NCBI RefSeq assembly: GCF_026017845.1
Contig: NZ_CP100416.1
Location: forward strand, 1,175,833-1,239,832
Direction: 5' to 3'
DNA from: Amycolatopsis mediterranei
Lineage (GTDB): Bacteria > Actinomycetota > Actinomycetes > Mycobacteriales > Pseudonocardiaceae
DNA length: 64,000 nucleotides
Shown here in pieces: positions 52,154-58,474 of this stretch; the stretch's first letter is position 1; every line of letters starts with the position of its first letter. Below the pieces are notes generated by a model, which searched no databases, had not been told where the DNA came from, and saw only the letters and a list, made by a program, of their open reading frames with translations. Made by a program: the position numbers and the translations under genes.

Positions 52154-52728
52154 CGGATCGTCACTTCCCCGAGCGCCTTCCGCAATTGCCGCATCGCCGT
52201 GTACAACCGCGATTTGACAGTTCCTTCCGGAATTCCGAGAATTTCCGCCGCCTGTCGAACGGTGTTTCCCGCGAGATACGTCTCGTAGATGACCGACTGA
52301 TATTTGGCGTCCAGTTCCCGCATTGCCCGTGTAATCGTTAGCGCCGCTAACGAGCTGTCCGTGCGATCTGTGGACTCGGCGTTTTCCGGGATCTCCAGAG
52401 CGACCTCCTGCGGGCGGACGCGGCGATTCCTCCAGCCGTCGATGACGATCCGCCGGGCCACCGTGAGCAGCCATCCGCGCAGCATTCCGGGCTCGCGCTC
52501 GAGCGTGTCGGAGTGCTGCCAGGCGCGGATCATGGTCTCCTGCACCACGTCCTCTGTCCACTGCCGATCATGGTTGGTCAGGCTCAGGACCTGCGCAAAC
52601 AGGGTGGCGCGGAAGTCTTTGTACAGCAGCGGGACGAGGTCGTCTCCCGCGGCGGGGCCGATGTCGACCGCAGTCGCGGCCGACGCGTAGCCGACGTGGC
52701 CGCGACCTTCTCTTCCCGGTGCTTCCAT
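52150..52728 (-). CDS. ECF RNA polymerase sigma factor
   Basis: A 192-residue sigma-70 family ECF factor. Region 2 is TEDVVQETMIRAWQHSDTLE (near 57-76) with LLTVARRIVIDGWRNR. Region 4 is MRELDAKYQSVIYETYLAGN, then RQAAEILGIPEGTVKSRLYT near 160-180. It is nearest in pattern to SigL/SigK-type factors. ATG at 52728 is chosen; a longer frame to 52896 runs through an AT-rich promoter-like region. It heads a predicted operon of sigma, anti-sigma and LuxR-type regulator, and is divergent from a redox operon that may be its regulon. Confidence 0.92.
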   Translation of the reverse strand: MEAPGREGRGHVGYASAATAVDIGPAAGDDLVPLLYKDFRATLFAQVLSLTNHDRQWTEDVVQETMIRAWQHSDTLEREPGMLRGWLLTVARRIVIDGWRNRRVRPQEVALEIPENAESTDRTDSSLAALTITRAMRELDAKYQSVIYETYLAGNTVRQAAEILGIPEGTVKSRLYTAMRQLRKALGEVTIR

Positions 52729-52836
52729 AAAGCTCGCAACCTCACCTGACTGGCGGACCGTGGGGTCATCGGAGCGTAGCGCAAAATCACTTAATAGGCC
52801 ATATGTATTAGTTTCATCGCTCAATTCGATGCAGTG

Positions 52837-52864
52837 CCGGCGGGTGTCATCACTCAGTGGTTCA
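52837..52864 (-). promoter_or_regulatory. Candidate ECF-type promoter upstream of the sigma gene
   Basis: On the minus strand TGAACC (52864-52859) is followed after 16 bases by CGCCGG (52842-52837). TGAACC is the -35 recognised by SigL-like ECF factors; the -10 is a poor match to CGTnnn. If used, it would give autoregulation of the sigma operon. Weak evidence. Confidence 0.3.
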
Positions 52865-52912
52865 CAATGTGTCTTGTGATACACGTCACAGGTCACTAAA
52901 AGGTGACGGCGA

Positions 52913-52940
52913 GAACCGGATCACACCTTCTCCCCGTAAC
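52913..52940 (+). promoter_or_regulatory. Candidate ECF-type promoter of the redox operon
   Basis: GAACC (52913-52917) and CGTAAC (52935-52940) are separated by 17 bases, resembling the GAACC...CGT promoters of ECF sigma factors. The site lies 37 bases before the DUF4142 gene and directly faces the ECF sigma operon. It is the best indication that the sigma factor controls the neighbouring genes. Confidence 0.45.
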
Positions 52941-52976
52941 AGGAGGTGAGGACTCCTTCGCGAAGGGACAACGGGG

Positions 52977-53645
52977 ATGCCGCTCCGATTCGTGGCGTTG
53001 CTGGCCGCTGCGACCGCGCTCGTGCTGGGCTGCGCCATCCCGGCCTCGGCCGGGGAACTGCAGCAGGCCGACCGCGCCCTGCTGACCCGGCTCAAGCAGC
53101 ACACGCTGTGGGCCGTGCCGTCGAGCAGGCTCGCCGCCGACCGGGCGACCAACCGGCGGGTGCGTGCCGTCGCCGTCCGCATCGCCGACGACCAGGCCCG
53201 CCTCGACGTCGCCCTGCGCGCGGTCGCCGACCGGCTCGCCGTCACCCTGCCGGGGGAGCCGACCGACCGGGAACGCGGCTGGGCCGGCGAGATCGCCGCC
53301 GACTCCGGCGACGCGTTCGACCGCGCCTACGTCAACCGCCTCCGCGCCGAGTACGGGACGCTCTTCGGGCTCGCCTCCGACGTCCGGGCGGGCACCCGCG
53401 ACGACGACGTCCGCGCGTTCGCCCAGACCGCCGTCGACACCTCGCTCGGGCACCTGACGCTCCTCGAGAGCACCGGGCTCGCCGAAACCACGTCCCTGCT
53501 CGTCTCCGCCACCGAGGACGACACCCTCGACGGCGGTGCCGTCGCCGTCGCCGCCGTTCTCGTGGCCCTCGCCGCCGTCGCCACGTTCGGCCTGCTCCGC
53601 CTGCTCGGAACCCCCGGCAGGCCCTCGCCGCGCACCCGGAGGTAA
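52977..53645 (+). CDS. DUF4142-family exported protein with C-terminal TM
   Basis: A 222-residue protein with a signal peptide (VALLAAATALVLGCAIPASAG; a cysteine in LGCA is a poor lipobox). The helical domain resembles DUF4142 (LTRLKQHTLWAVPSSRLAAD, VAVRIADDQARLDVALRAVA), a ferritin-like helical bundle found in extracytoplasmic proteins of unknown function. A C-terminal TM helix lies near 188-208 (VAVAAVLVALAAVATFGLLR). It is first in the operon with the membrane ferredoxin and reductase. The ATG follows no strong ribosome-binding site. Confidence 0.72.
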   Translation: MPLRFVALLAAATALVLGCAIPASAGELQQADRALLTRLKQHTLWAVPSSRLAADRATNRRVRAVAVRIADDQARLDVALRAVADRLAVTLPGEPTDRERGWAGEIAADSGDAFDRAYVNRLRAEYGTLFGLASDVRAGTRDDDVRAFAQTAVDTSLGHLTLLESTGLAETTSLLVSATEDDTLDGGAVAVAAVLVALAAVATFGLLRLLGTPGRPSPRTRR

Positions 53646-53653
53646 GCCGCCCC

Positions 53654-54466
53654 ATGTCCCTTTTCGCCGCGCTGATCCCGGTGTCGCCGCACGACACCGG
53701 GATCGCCGAGGTCGCCGCGCTGTCCGGCCGCCTCACCTACCTCTGCATGTGCCTGACGCTGTGCTGGGGTGTCCTGGCCGCCACCGGCTGGGTCCGCCGG
53801 TTCAGCGGGCAGGACGCGATCCGCACCGGCCACGTCGCGCTCGCCGCGTTCACCCTCGCCGCCGGGACCGTGCACGGGCTGACCTTCCTCTTCCTGGAGG
53901 ACGACCCCTTCGGCGTCGCCGACCTGCTCCTTCCCTTCTACGACGGCACCCCGCGGCACGCGCTGGGCATCGCCGGGCTCGAGCTCGTCGTCGCCGTGTC
54001 CGTGACCGCGGGGCTGCGCCGCAGCAGCGGCGAAGGCCGGTGGCTGCGCTTCCACCAGGCCGGGTACCTGGCCATCGGCCTGCTCGCGGTGCACGCCTGG
54101 CTCGGCGCCATCTCGAGCGGGCACCTCGCCGTCGTCTGGCTCGCCGGCATCACGCTGCTCGTCCCGCCGGTGCTGCTGTCGGTCCTGCGCGTGCTGCCCG
54201 CCGCCGCGCTCGCCCGCGCCGGGCTGGTGGCGCCACCGGCCGCCGGGGACGACCCGGAGCCGGCCACCGTGCGCGTCGACGTCGACAGCCAGCGCTGCCA
54301 CGCCTACGGGGTCTGCCAGTCCGAGGCGCCCCAGGTCTTCCAGCTCGGCCTCGACGGGCAGCTCGCCTACGAGAAGCGCCCGGGTGCCCAGCTCGTCCCG
54401 AACGTCCAGGCCGCCGCGCGCGCCTGCCCCATGAGAGCCATCCACCTGTTGGGAGCCACCCGATGA
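53654..54466 (+). CDS. Membrane protein fused to a [3Fe-4S]-type ferredoxin
   Basis: A 270-residue fusion. The first ~190 residues hold about five or six TM helices, with several histidines in or near them (RTGHVALAAF, GTVHGLTFLF, LRFHQAGYLA, LLAVHAWLGA) that could bind heme, as in ferric-reductase-like proteins. The last ~65 residues form a ferredoxin with C215-x5-C221 (CHAYGVC) and C258-P (ARACPMRAI). The missing fourth cysteine indicates a [3Fe-4S] cluster. The stop overlaps the reductase start by 4 bases. Together they form a plausible NAD(P)H-to-membrane electron path. Confidence 0.82.
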   Translation: MSLFAALIPVSPHDTGIAEVAALSGRLTYLCMCLTLCWGVLAATGWVRRFSGQDAIRTGHVALAAFTLAAGTVHGLTFLFLEDDPFGVADLLLPFYDGTPRHALGIAGLELVVAVSVTAGLRRSSGEGRWLRFHQAGYLAIGLLAVHAWLGAISSGHLAVVWLAGITLLVPPVLLSVLRVLPAAALARAGLVAPPAAGDDPEPATVRVDVDSQRCHAYGVCQSEAPQVFQLGLDGQLAYEKRPGAQLVPNVQAAARACPMRAIHLLGATR

Positions 54467-55698
54467 GCGAACGCATCGTCATCGCCGGAGCCGGCCTCGC
54501 CGGCCTGCGCGCGGCCGAACGGCTGCGCGAACTCGGGTTCGACGGCGAAGTCGTCGTCCTCGGCGCCGAACCCGACATCGCCTACCACCGCCCGGCGCTG
54601 TCCAAGCAGCTGCTCACCGGCGCGGTCAGCCGGGCCGACACGCTGCTCGCCGACCCGCTCGAAGTCGACGCCGAATGGCGGTTCGGCACGCCGGTCACCG
54701 CGCTCTCGCCGAACCGGCAGGTCGTCCACCTGCGCGATGAGGAGCTGCACTACGACGGCCTGATCATCGCCACCGGCGTCGAACCGCGCCGGATGCCCGG
54801 CGCGCCGCACGGCCACCCGCGCGTGGTCGTCGTCCGCACCCTCGCCGACACGATCGCCCTCCAGCGCGCGCTCGCCGGCAACCCGGGCCCGGTCGCCGTG
54901 ATCGGCGACGGCTTCATCGGCTGCGAAGTCGCCTCCAGCCTCCGCGAGATGAACCGCGAGGTCGTCCTCTTCGGCCGGGCGAGGTCCCTGCTGGCCGACG
55001 TCCTCGGGCCCGACATCGGCGACTGGCTGACGGCGCTGCACACCGCCCGCGGCGTCCGCCTCGAGCTCGGCACCACGATCCGCCGCTGGCGCCCCGCGCC
55101 CACGCACGTCGGCCTCGAGTTCGCCGACGGCCGCGCCCTCGAAGTCGCCTGCGTGGTCGTCGCCGTGGGCAGCGTCCCGGCGGTGTCCTGGCTGCGCGGC
55201 GCCAAGCTGCCGCTCGACGACGGCGTCGTCTGCGGGCCCACCTGCCACGTCGTCGGCTCGTCGACGATCGTCGCGGCCGGCGACGTCGCCCGCTGGCCCA
55301 ACCTCCGCTTCGACCCCACGCCCCACCGGGAGGAGCACTGGCTCAACGCCGTCGAGATGAGCCGCGCCGCCGCCCAGAACCTCCTCGCCGGCCCGCAGGG
55401 GTCGCCGGCCTACACGCCGGTGCCGCGCTACTGGTCCGAACAGCACGGCGTCCGCATCCAGGTCGCCGGCCGTCCGTCGCTGGCGACCGACACCGTGCTG
55501 CTGGAGTCGCCGATCCCGGGCACCCGGCCCATCACCGGCTTCGTCCGCCAGGGCCGGCTCGTCGGCCTGATCGGCCTCGACAGCCCCGCCGCCGTCCTGC
55601 ACTGGACGGCCGAACTGGCCCGCCAGCACCCGGCGCCCGCCGAGCCCCCGCCCGAGCTCCGGCTCCGCCACCACACCGGGGCGGTGGCCGGCTACTGA
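54463..55698 (+). CDS. FAD-dependent ferredoxin reductase
   Basis: A 411-residue pyridine-nucleotide/FAD oxidoreductase of the rubredoxin/ferredoxin reductase class. The FAD-binding GAGLAGLRAAE is at 8-18, YHRPALSKQLLTG near 43-55, the NAD(P)-binding VAVIGDGFIGCEVASS near 145-160, and the FAD motif VAAGDVARW near 268-276. The C-terminal domain contains PRYWSEQHGVRIQVAG, typical of reductases feeding cytochrome P450 or dioxygenase ferredoxins. Here the electron acceptor is probably the upstream membrane-ferredoxin fusion. Confidence 0.9.
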   Translation: MSERIVIAGAGLAGLRAAERLRELGFDGEVVVLGAEPDIAYHRPALSKQLLTGAVSRADTLLADPLEVDAEWRFGTPVTALSPNRQVVHLRDEELHYDGLIIATGVEPRRMPGAPHGHPRVVVVRTLADTIALQRALAGNPGPVAVIGDGFIGCEVASSLREMNREVVLFGRARSLLADVLGPDIGDWLTALHTARGVRLELGTTIRRWRPAPTHVGLEFADGRALEVACVVVAVGSVPAVSWLRGAKLPLDDGVVCGPTCHVVGSSTIVAAGDVARWPNLRFDPTPHREEHWLNAVEMSRAAAQNLLAGPQGSPAYTPVPRYWSEQHGVRIQVAGRPSLATDTVLLESPIPGTRPITGFVRQGRLVGLIGLDSPAAVLHWTAELARQHPAPAEPPPELRLRHHTGAVAGY

Positions 55699-55700
55699 GC

Positions 55701-55706
55701 TACGAT
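55701..55706 (+). promoter_or_regulatory. -10 box of the RNase P RNA gene
   Basis: TACGAT lies 7-8 bases before the predicted 5' end of the RNA and fits TANNNT. The hexamer is inside the 15-base gap after the reductase stop. No clear -35 is seen in the overlapping coding sequence. Confidence 0.5.
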
Positions 55707-55713
55707 CCTGCAC

Positions 55714-56124
55714 GCGGACGAGCTGGCAGGGCGGTCGCGGGCCGGGGCGACCCGGCCCGAGGAAAGTCCGGACTCCGCAGGGCAGGGTGGTTGCTAACGG
55801 CAACCCGGGGTGACCCGCGGGAAAGTGCCACAGAAAACAGACCGCCCCGGTCCGCGCTTCGGCCGGACGGGGGTAAGGGTGAAACGGTGGTGTAAGAGAC
55901 CACCAGCGTCCCGGGCGACCGGGACGGCTAGGTAAACCCCACCCGGAGCAAGGCCAAGAGGGAGCCCCCGGGCTCCTGCGCAGGCGTTCGAGGACGGCCC
56001 GTCCGAGCCTGCGGGTAGGCCGCTGGAGCCTGCCGGCAACGGCAGGCCGAGATGGATGGCCGCCGCCCCGCGAGCCGCAAGGCGACCGGGGAACAGGATC
56101 CGGCTTACATGCCAGCTCGTCCGC
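55714..56124 (+). ncRNA. rnpB: RNase P RNA, bacterial class A
   Basis: The catalytic RNA of RNase P, which matures tRNA 5' ends. The ends pair as helix P1 (GCGGACGAGCTGG at 55714-55726 with CCAGCTCGTCCGC at 56112-56124). Universal segments are present: GAGGAAAGTCCGGACTCC near 55760, GTGAAACGGTGGTGTAAGAG near 55879, GGCTAGGTAAACCCC near 55926, AGATGGATGGCC near 56050 and ACAGGATCCGGCTTACA near 56093. The length of about 410 bases is normal for actinobacteria. Array C follows directly and is the likely terminator. Confidence 0.97.
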
Positions 56125-56147
56125 CCCTCACGTGCTCGAACGGGCAC

Positions 56148-56285
56148 CACCCGTGCTCGACGGGTCGACACGCGTGACTGGAAGGTCGACACGGCGGAAC
56201 CGGCAGCCGAAGCTGTGTCGACCCCTCGATCACGCGTGTCGACCCCTCGATCACGCGTGTCGACCGCCCAGTCACGTGTGCTGGC
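56148..56285. repeat. Inverted repeat array C, GGTCGACACGCGTGATT family
   Basis: The left half holds GGTCGACACGCGTGACT and a partial GGTCGACAC. After a centre of about 25 bases, the inverted units GTGTCGACCCCTCGATCACGC follow twice, with a third ending CCCAGTCACGTG. The period is again 21-22 bases. It begins 24 bases after the RNase P RNA. Unlike arrays A and B its neighbours are co-directional rather than convergent. Confidence 0.85.
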
Positions 56286-56343
56286 CCGTTGGGCGCGCCG
56301 AGTGTGGTTCCGCCGGGTGGTTACCCGGTAGTAGGGTGCCGGT

Positions 56344-57198
56344 ATGGCGGGTGACGAGAAGCGGTTCAAGTCGGCTTTCGATTCCTTGCACGCTTTCTCC
56401 TACTTCGCGCCCGAAGTCGATGCCGCGCTCACCGGCATCGGGCTGCGGCCGGGGCGGATGCCGTACTTCGCGAGCCGGTCCGCGGCCATGGGGGCCGTCG
56501 GGCCCGAGGTCGTCGCGGCCACCTTCTACAACTTCAACCCCGAGGTCGTCGCCCGCGTGATCCCGCGCGCCTGGACCCTGGCGACGCCGGAGCAGGTCCT
56601 GGACGCGCGGCTCGACGGCGTCGACCAGGCGCTGACCCGCCTGCTCGGCGACCACGTGAAGAGCGACGAGGTCGCCGAAGCCGCCGAACTCGCGCGCGAG
56701 GCGAGCAACGGCTGCACCGGCGAAGGACGTCCCCTCTACGCCGCGCACGCGGGGCTCGCCTGGCCGGGGGAGCCGCACCTCGTCCTCTGGCACGCGATCA
56801 CCCTGCTTCGCGAGCACCGCGGCGACGGCCACATCGCCGCCCTCGTCCTGAACGGCCTGAGCGGGCTGGACGCCCTGGTCACCCACGTGGCCACCGGCCG
56901 CGGGTTCGCCACCGGCCCGGCCAAGCTGACCCGCGGCTGGAGCGACGAACAGTGGACGGCCGCCGAGGTCGCGCTCACCGGCCGCGGCATCCTCGACGCC
57001 GAGGGCGGCCTCACCGAGGCGGGCGAGGCCGTCCGCGCCGCCGTCGAGATCGCGACCGAGTTCGCCGCGCGGGCGCCGTGGCTCCACCTCGGTCCCGAGC
57101 GGACCGCCCGGCTCGAAGAACTCTGCCGCGGGCTCAGCCGCCGGGTCGTCGAAGCCGGCGCCTTCCCGGCGGGCGTCTTCCGCGGGTCCCAGAACTGA
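56344..57198 (+). CDS. SCO6745/SalK-like protein
   Basis: A 284-residue helical protein of the actinobacterial SCO6745 (SalK-like) family. Recognisable parts are FKSAFDSLHAFSYFAPEVDA near the N-terminus, FASRSAAMGAVGPEVVAATF and VIPRAWTLATPEQVLDARLD near 73-92. The C-terminal part contains a winged-helix-like stretch (RGILDAEGGLTEAGEAVRAA). No signal peptide or TM helix is seen. The family is of unknown function, with occasional members near secondary-metabolite genes. ATG start. Confidence 0.62.
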   Translation: MAGDEKRFKSAFDSLHAFSYFAPEVDAALTGIGLRPGRMPYFASRSAAMGAVGPEVVAATFYNFNPEVVARVIPRAWTLATPEQVLDARLDGVDQALTRLLGDHVKSDEVAEAAELAREASNGCTGEGRPLYAAHAGLAWPGEPHLVLWHAITLLREHRGDGHIAALVLNGLSGLDALVTHVATGRGFATGPAKLTRGWSDEQWTAAEVALTGRGILDAEGGLTEAGEAVRAAVEIATEFAARAPWLHLGPERTARLEELCRGLSRRVVEAGAFPAGVFRGSQN

Positions 57199-57655
57199 TC
57201 GACGGGTCAAGATCACGCTATGTAGTGAAAAAGTTGTGAAGTATCGGCCACCCCGTGACGGACAGCACTCGCGTCGAAGATCGACATGGCCGCCGACCGG
57301 CGGACCGTCGTCACAGAACGGACTCGCGGGACGCGGCCGTTCGTGTCATGCGACACTGTTCCAGGCCGCACAACGGCCAGAGCGCAAGTACCCACAGTGA
57401 GCAAATCCCGGGCAATGGGGTGAGTTCGTCAGCACACTGAGAAGTATGGGTGGCCGGGGTTCAACCCGAGGGCCCTTGCCGCGATGATGGTGGGCGTGGA
57501 GATTTCGTGTGCCATCCGCAGCACGCCGGTTGACGAGCCAGCCGGTCTGTACGCTGCGCACTTTGACCACTACCCCTCGTAGCCCTCATGATGTTGTTCG
57601 AAGCACCGCCTGAGCCAGAGCCGCGCGGGCCCCACCGCGCACCGGGAGTATCGCG
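57199..57655. other. Intergenic region before the secretion-like operon
   Basis: 457 bases without credible coding potential. It is less GC-rich than its surroundings near 57205-57245. A TTGACG hexamer (57530-57535) is followed by TACGCT (57550-57555), but the spacing of 14 bases is too short for a standard promoter. I find no tRNA or riboswitch fold. Presumably it carries the promoter of the operon starting at 57656. Confidence 0.5.
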
Positions 57656-57922
57656 ATGATGACCTTGACCACCCTCGACACGCTGGCCGCCGGCGAACTG
57701 GGCACGGGCAACGTGCGCCAGTGGCTGCTCGACAACGTCATCCCCCTGGTGCTGCTGGCCGTCGCACTCCTGCTCCTGTGGCTGGGCGGCGGTAAGGGCG
57801 ACAACGCCGGTGTCATGCGCCGGCTCGCCGGCGTGGTCATCGCGCTCGCCATCATCGGTCTCGCGGTCAGCGGCGCGGGCGTGAACGTGGGCCAGTGGAT
57901 CGCCGGCCTGTTCACCGGCTGA
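57656..57922 (+). CDS. Small two-TM protein of a type IV secretion-like operon
   Basis: An 88-residue protein with two TM helices (VIPLVLLAVALLLLWLGGG near 28-46 and LAGVVIALAIIGLAVSGAGV near 57-76) joined by a short basic loop. Size, hairpin layout and its place just before VirB3-, VirB4- and VirB6-like genes suggest a pilin/VirB2-like component, but there is no diagnostic motif. The ATG follows CCGGGAGTATCGCG. Inference is mainly from context. Confidence 0.65.
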   Translation: MMTLTTLDTLAAGELGTGNVRQWLLDNVIPLVLLAVALLLLWLGGGKGDNAGVMRRLAGVVIALAIIGLAVSGAGVNVGQWIAGLFTG

Positions 57923-57934
57923 GACGGGGTCCGC

Positions 57935-58471
57935 GTGCGCATCAGGACCGATGACGAGGTGTACCGGGTCGACGCCGTGTGGCTCGGCCCGCCGAAAGCG
58001 ACTTTTCCCTGGAGGGCCCGGTACGTCGCCTGGCTCATCGGCATCCCGACGTTCTTCGTGGTCCTCGGCGTCGAACGCTGGGCCGGGTGGAGCTTCGGGT
58101 TCTTTTCGACGGCGTGGGGGTTCATCGCCACCATCGCGATCACCCGGCTGCTCACGGCCAAGATCAGCCACGAGCGCCCGCTGGGCACGGTGGTCGCGAT
58201 GGCGGGCCGTGAGCTGAACACCCCCCGGGCCCGGACCACGGGCACCGGGGGCGCGGTCAGCGCCAGCCGCGTCCGGGTGCGGGCCGAGCGCCCGCTGCCG
58301 AAGCACCGCCGCAGGCGGCAGTACCAGCACCACGGGGGCCTGCCGGGTGCAGTTCCACCCATGCCCCCGCCACCACCCTCAACGGGGGCGCCTCGCGCCA
58401 CCGCGCCGGTTTACCAGGGAGCACCACGAGCGCGCCGGAGCCGGGGCAACCCGGCTCGGGCCGGGAGGTAG
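57935..58471 (+). CDS. VirB3/PrgI-like membrane protein of the secretion-like operon
   Basis: A 178-residue protein with a short N-terminal soluble part (MRIRTDDEVYRVDAVWLG) and two adjacent TM helices (about 32-70). A basic, Pro/Arg-rich cytoplasmic tail of about 100 residues follows. Position and membrane-hairpin architecture resemble VirB3/PrgI-type partners of VirB4 ATPases. The GTG starts 12 bases after the previous gene. The strongly basic tail may contact the ATPase or nucleic acid. Confidence 0.65.
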   Translation: MRIRTDDEVYRVDAVWLGPPKATFPWRARYVAWLIGIPTFFVVLGVERWAGWSFGFFSTAWGFIATIAITRLLTAKISHERPLGTVVAMAGRELNTPRARTTGTGGAVSASRVRVRAERPLPKHRRRRQYQHHGGLPGAVPPMPPPPPSTGAPRATAPVYQGAPRARRSRGNPARAGR

Positions 58472-58474
58472 TCG

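Noticed and set aside
52729..52896. Longer ECF sigma factor start at 52896
   Set aside because: The extra region is AT-rich and promoter-like, and the added residues do not match region 1 or 2 of ECF factors.
57255..57440. A 61-residue plus-strand frame in the 57.2-57.6 kb gap
   Set aside because: No ribosome-binding site, no recognisable motif and GC3 pattern unlike genes nearby.
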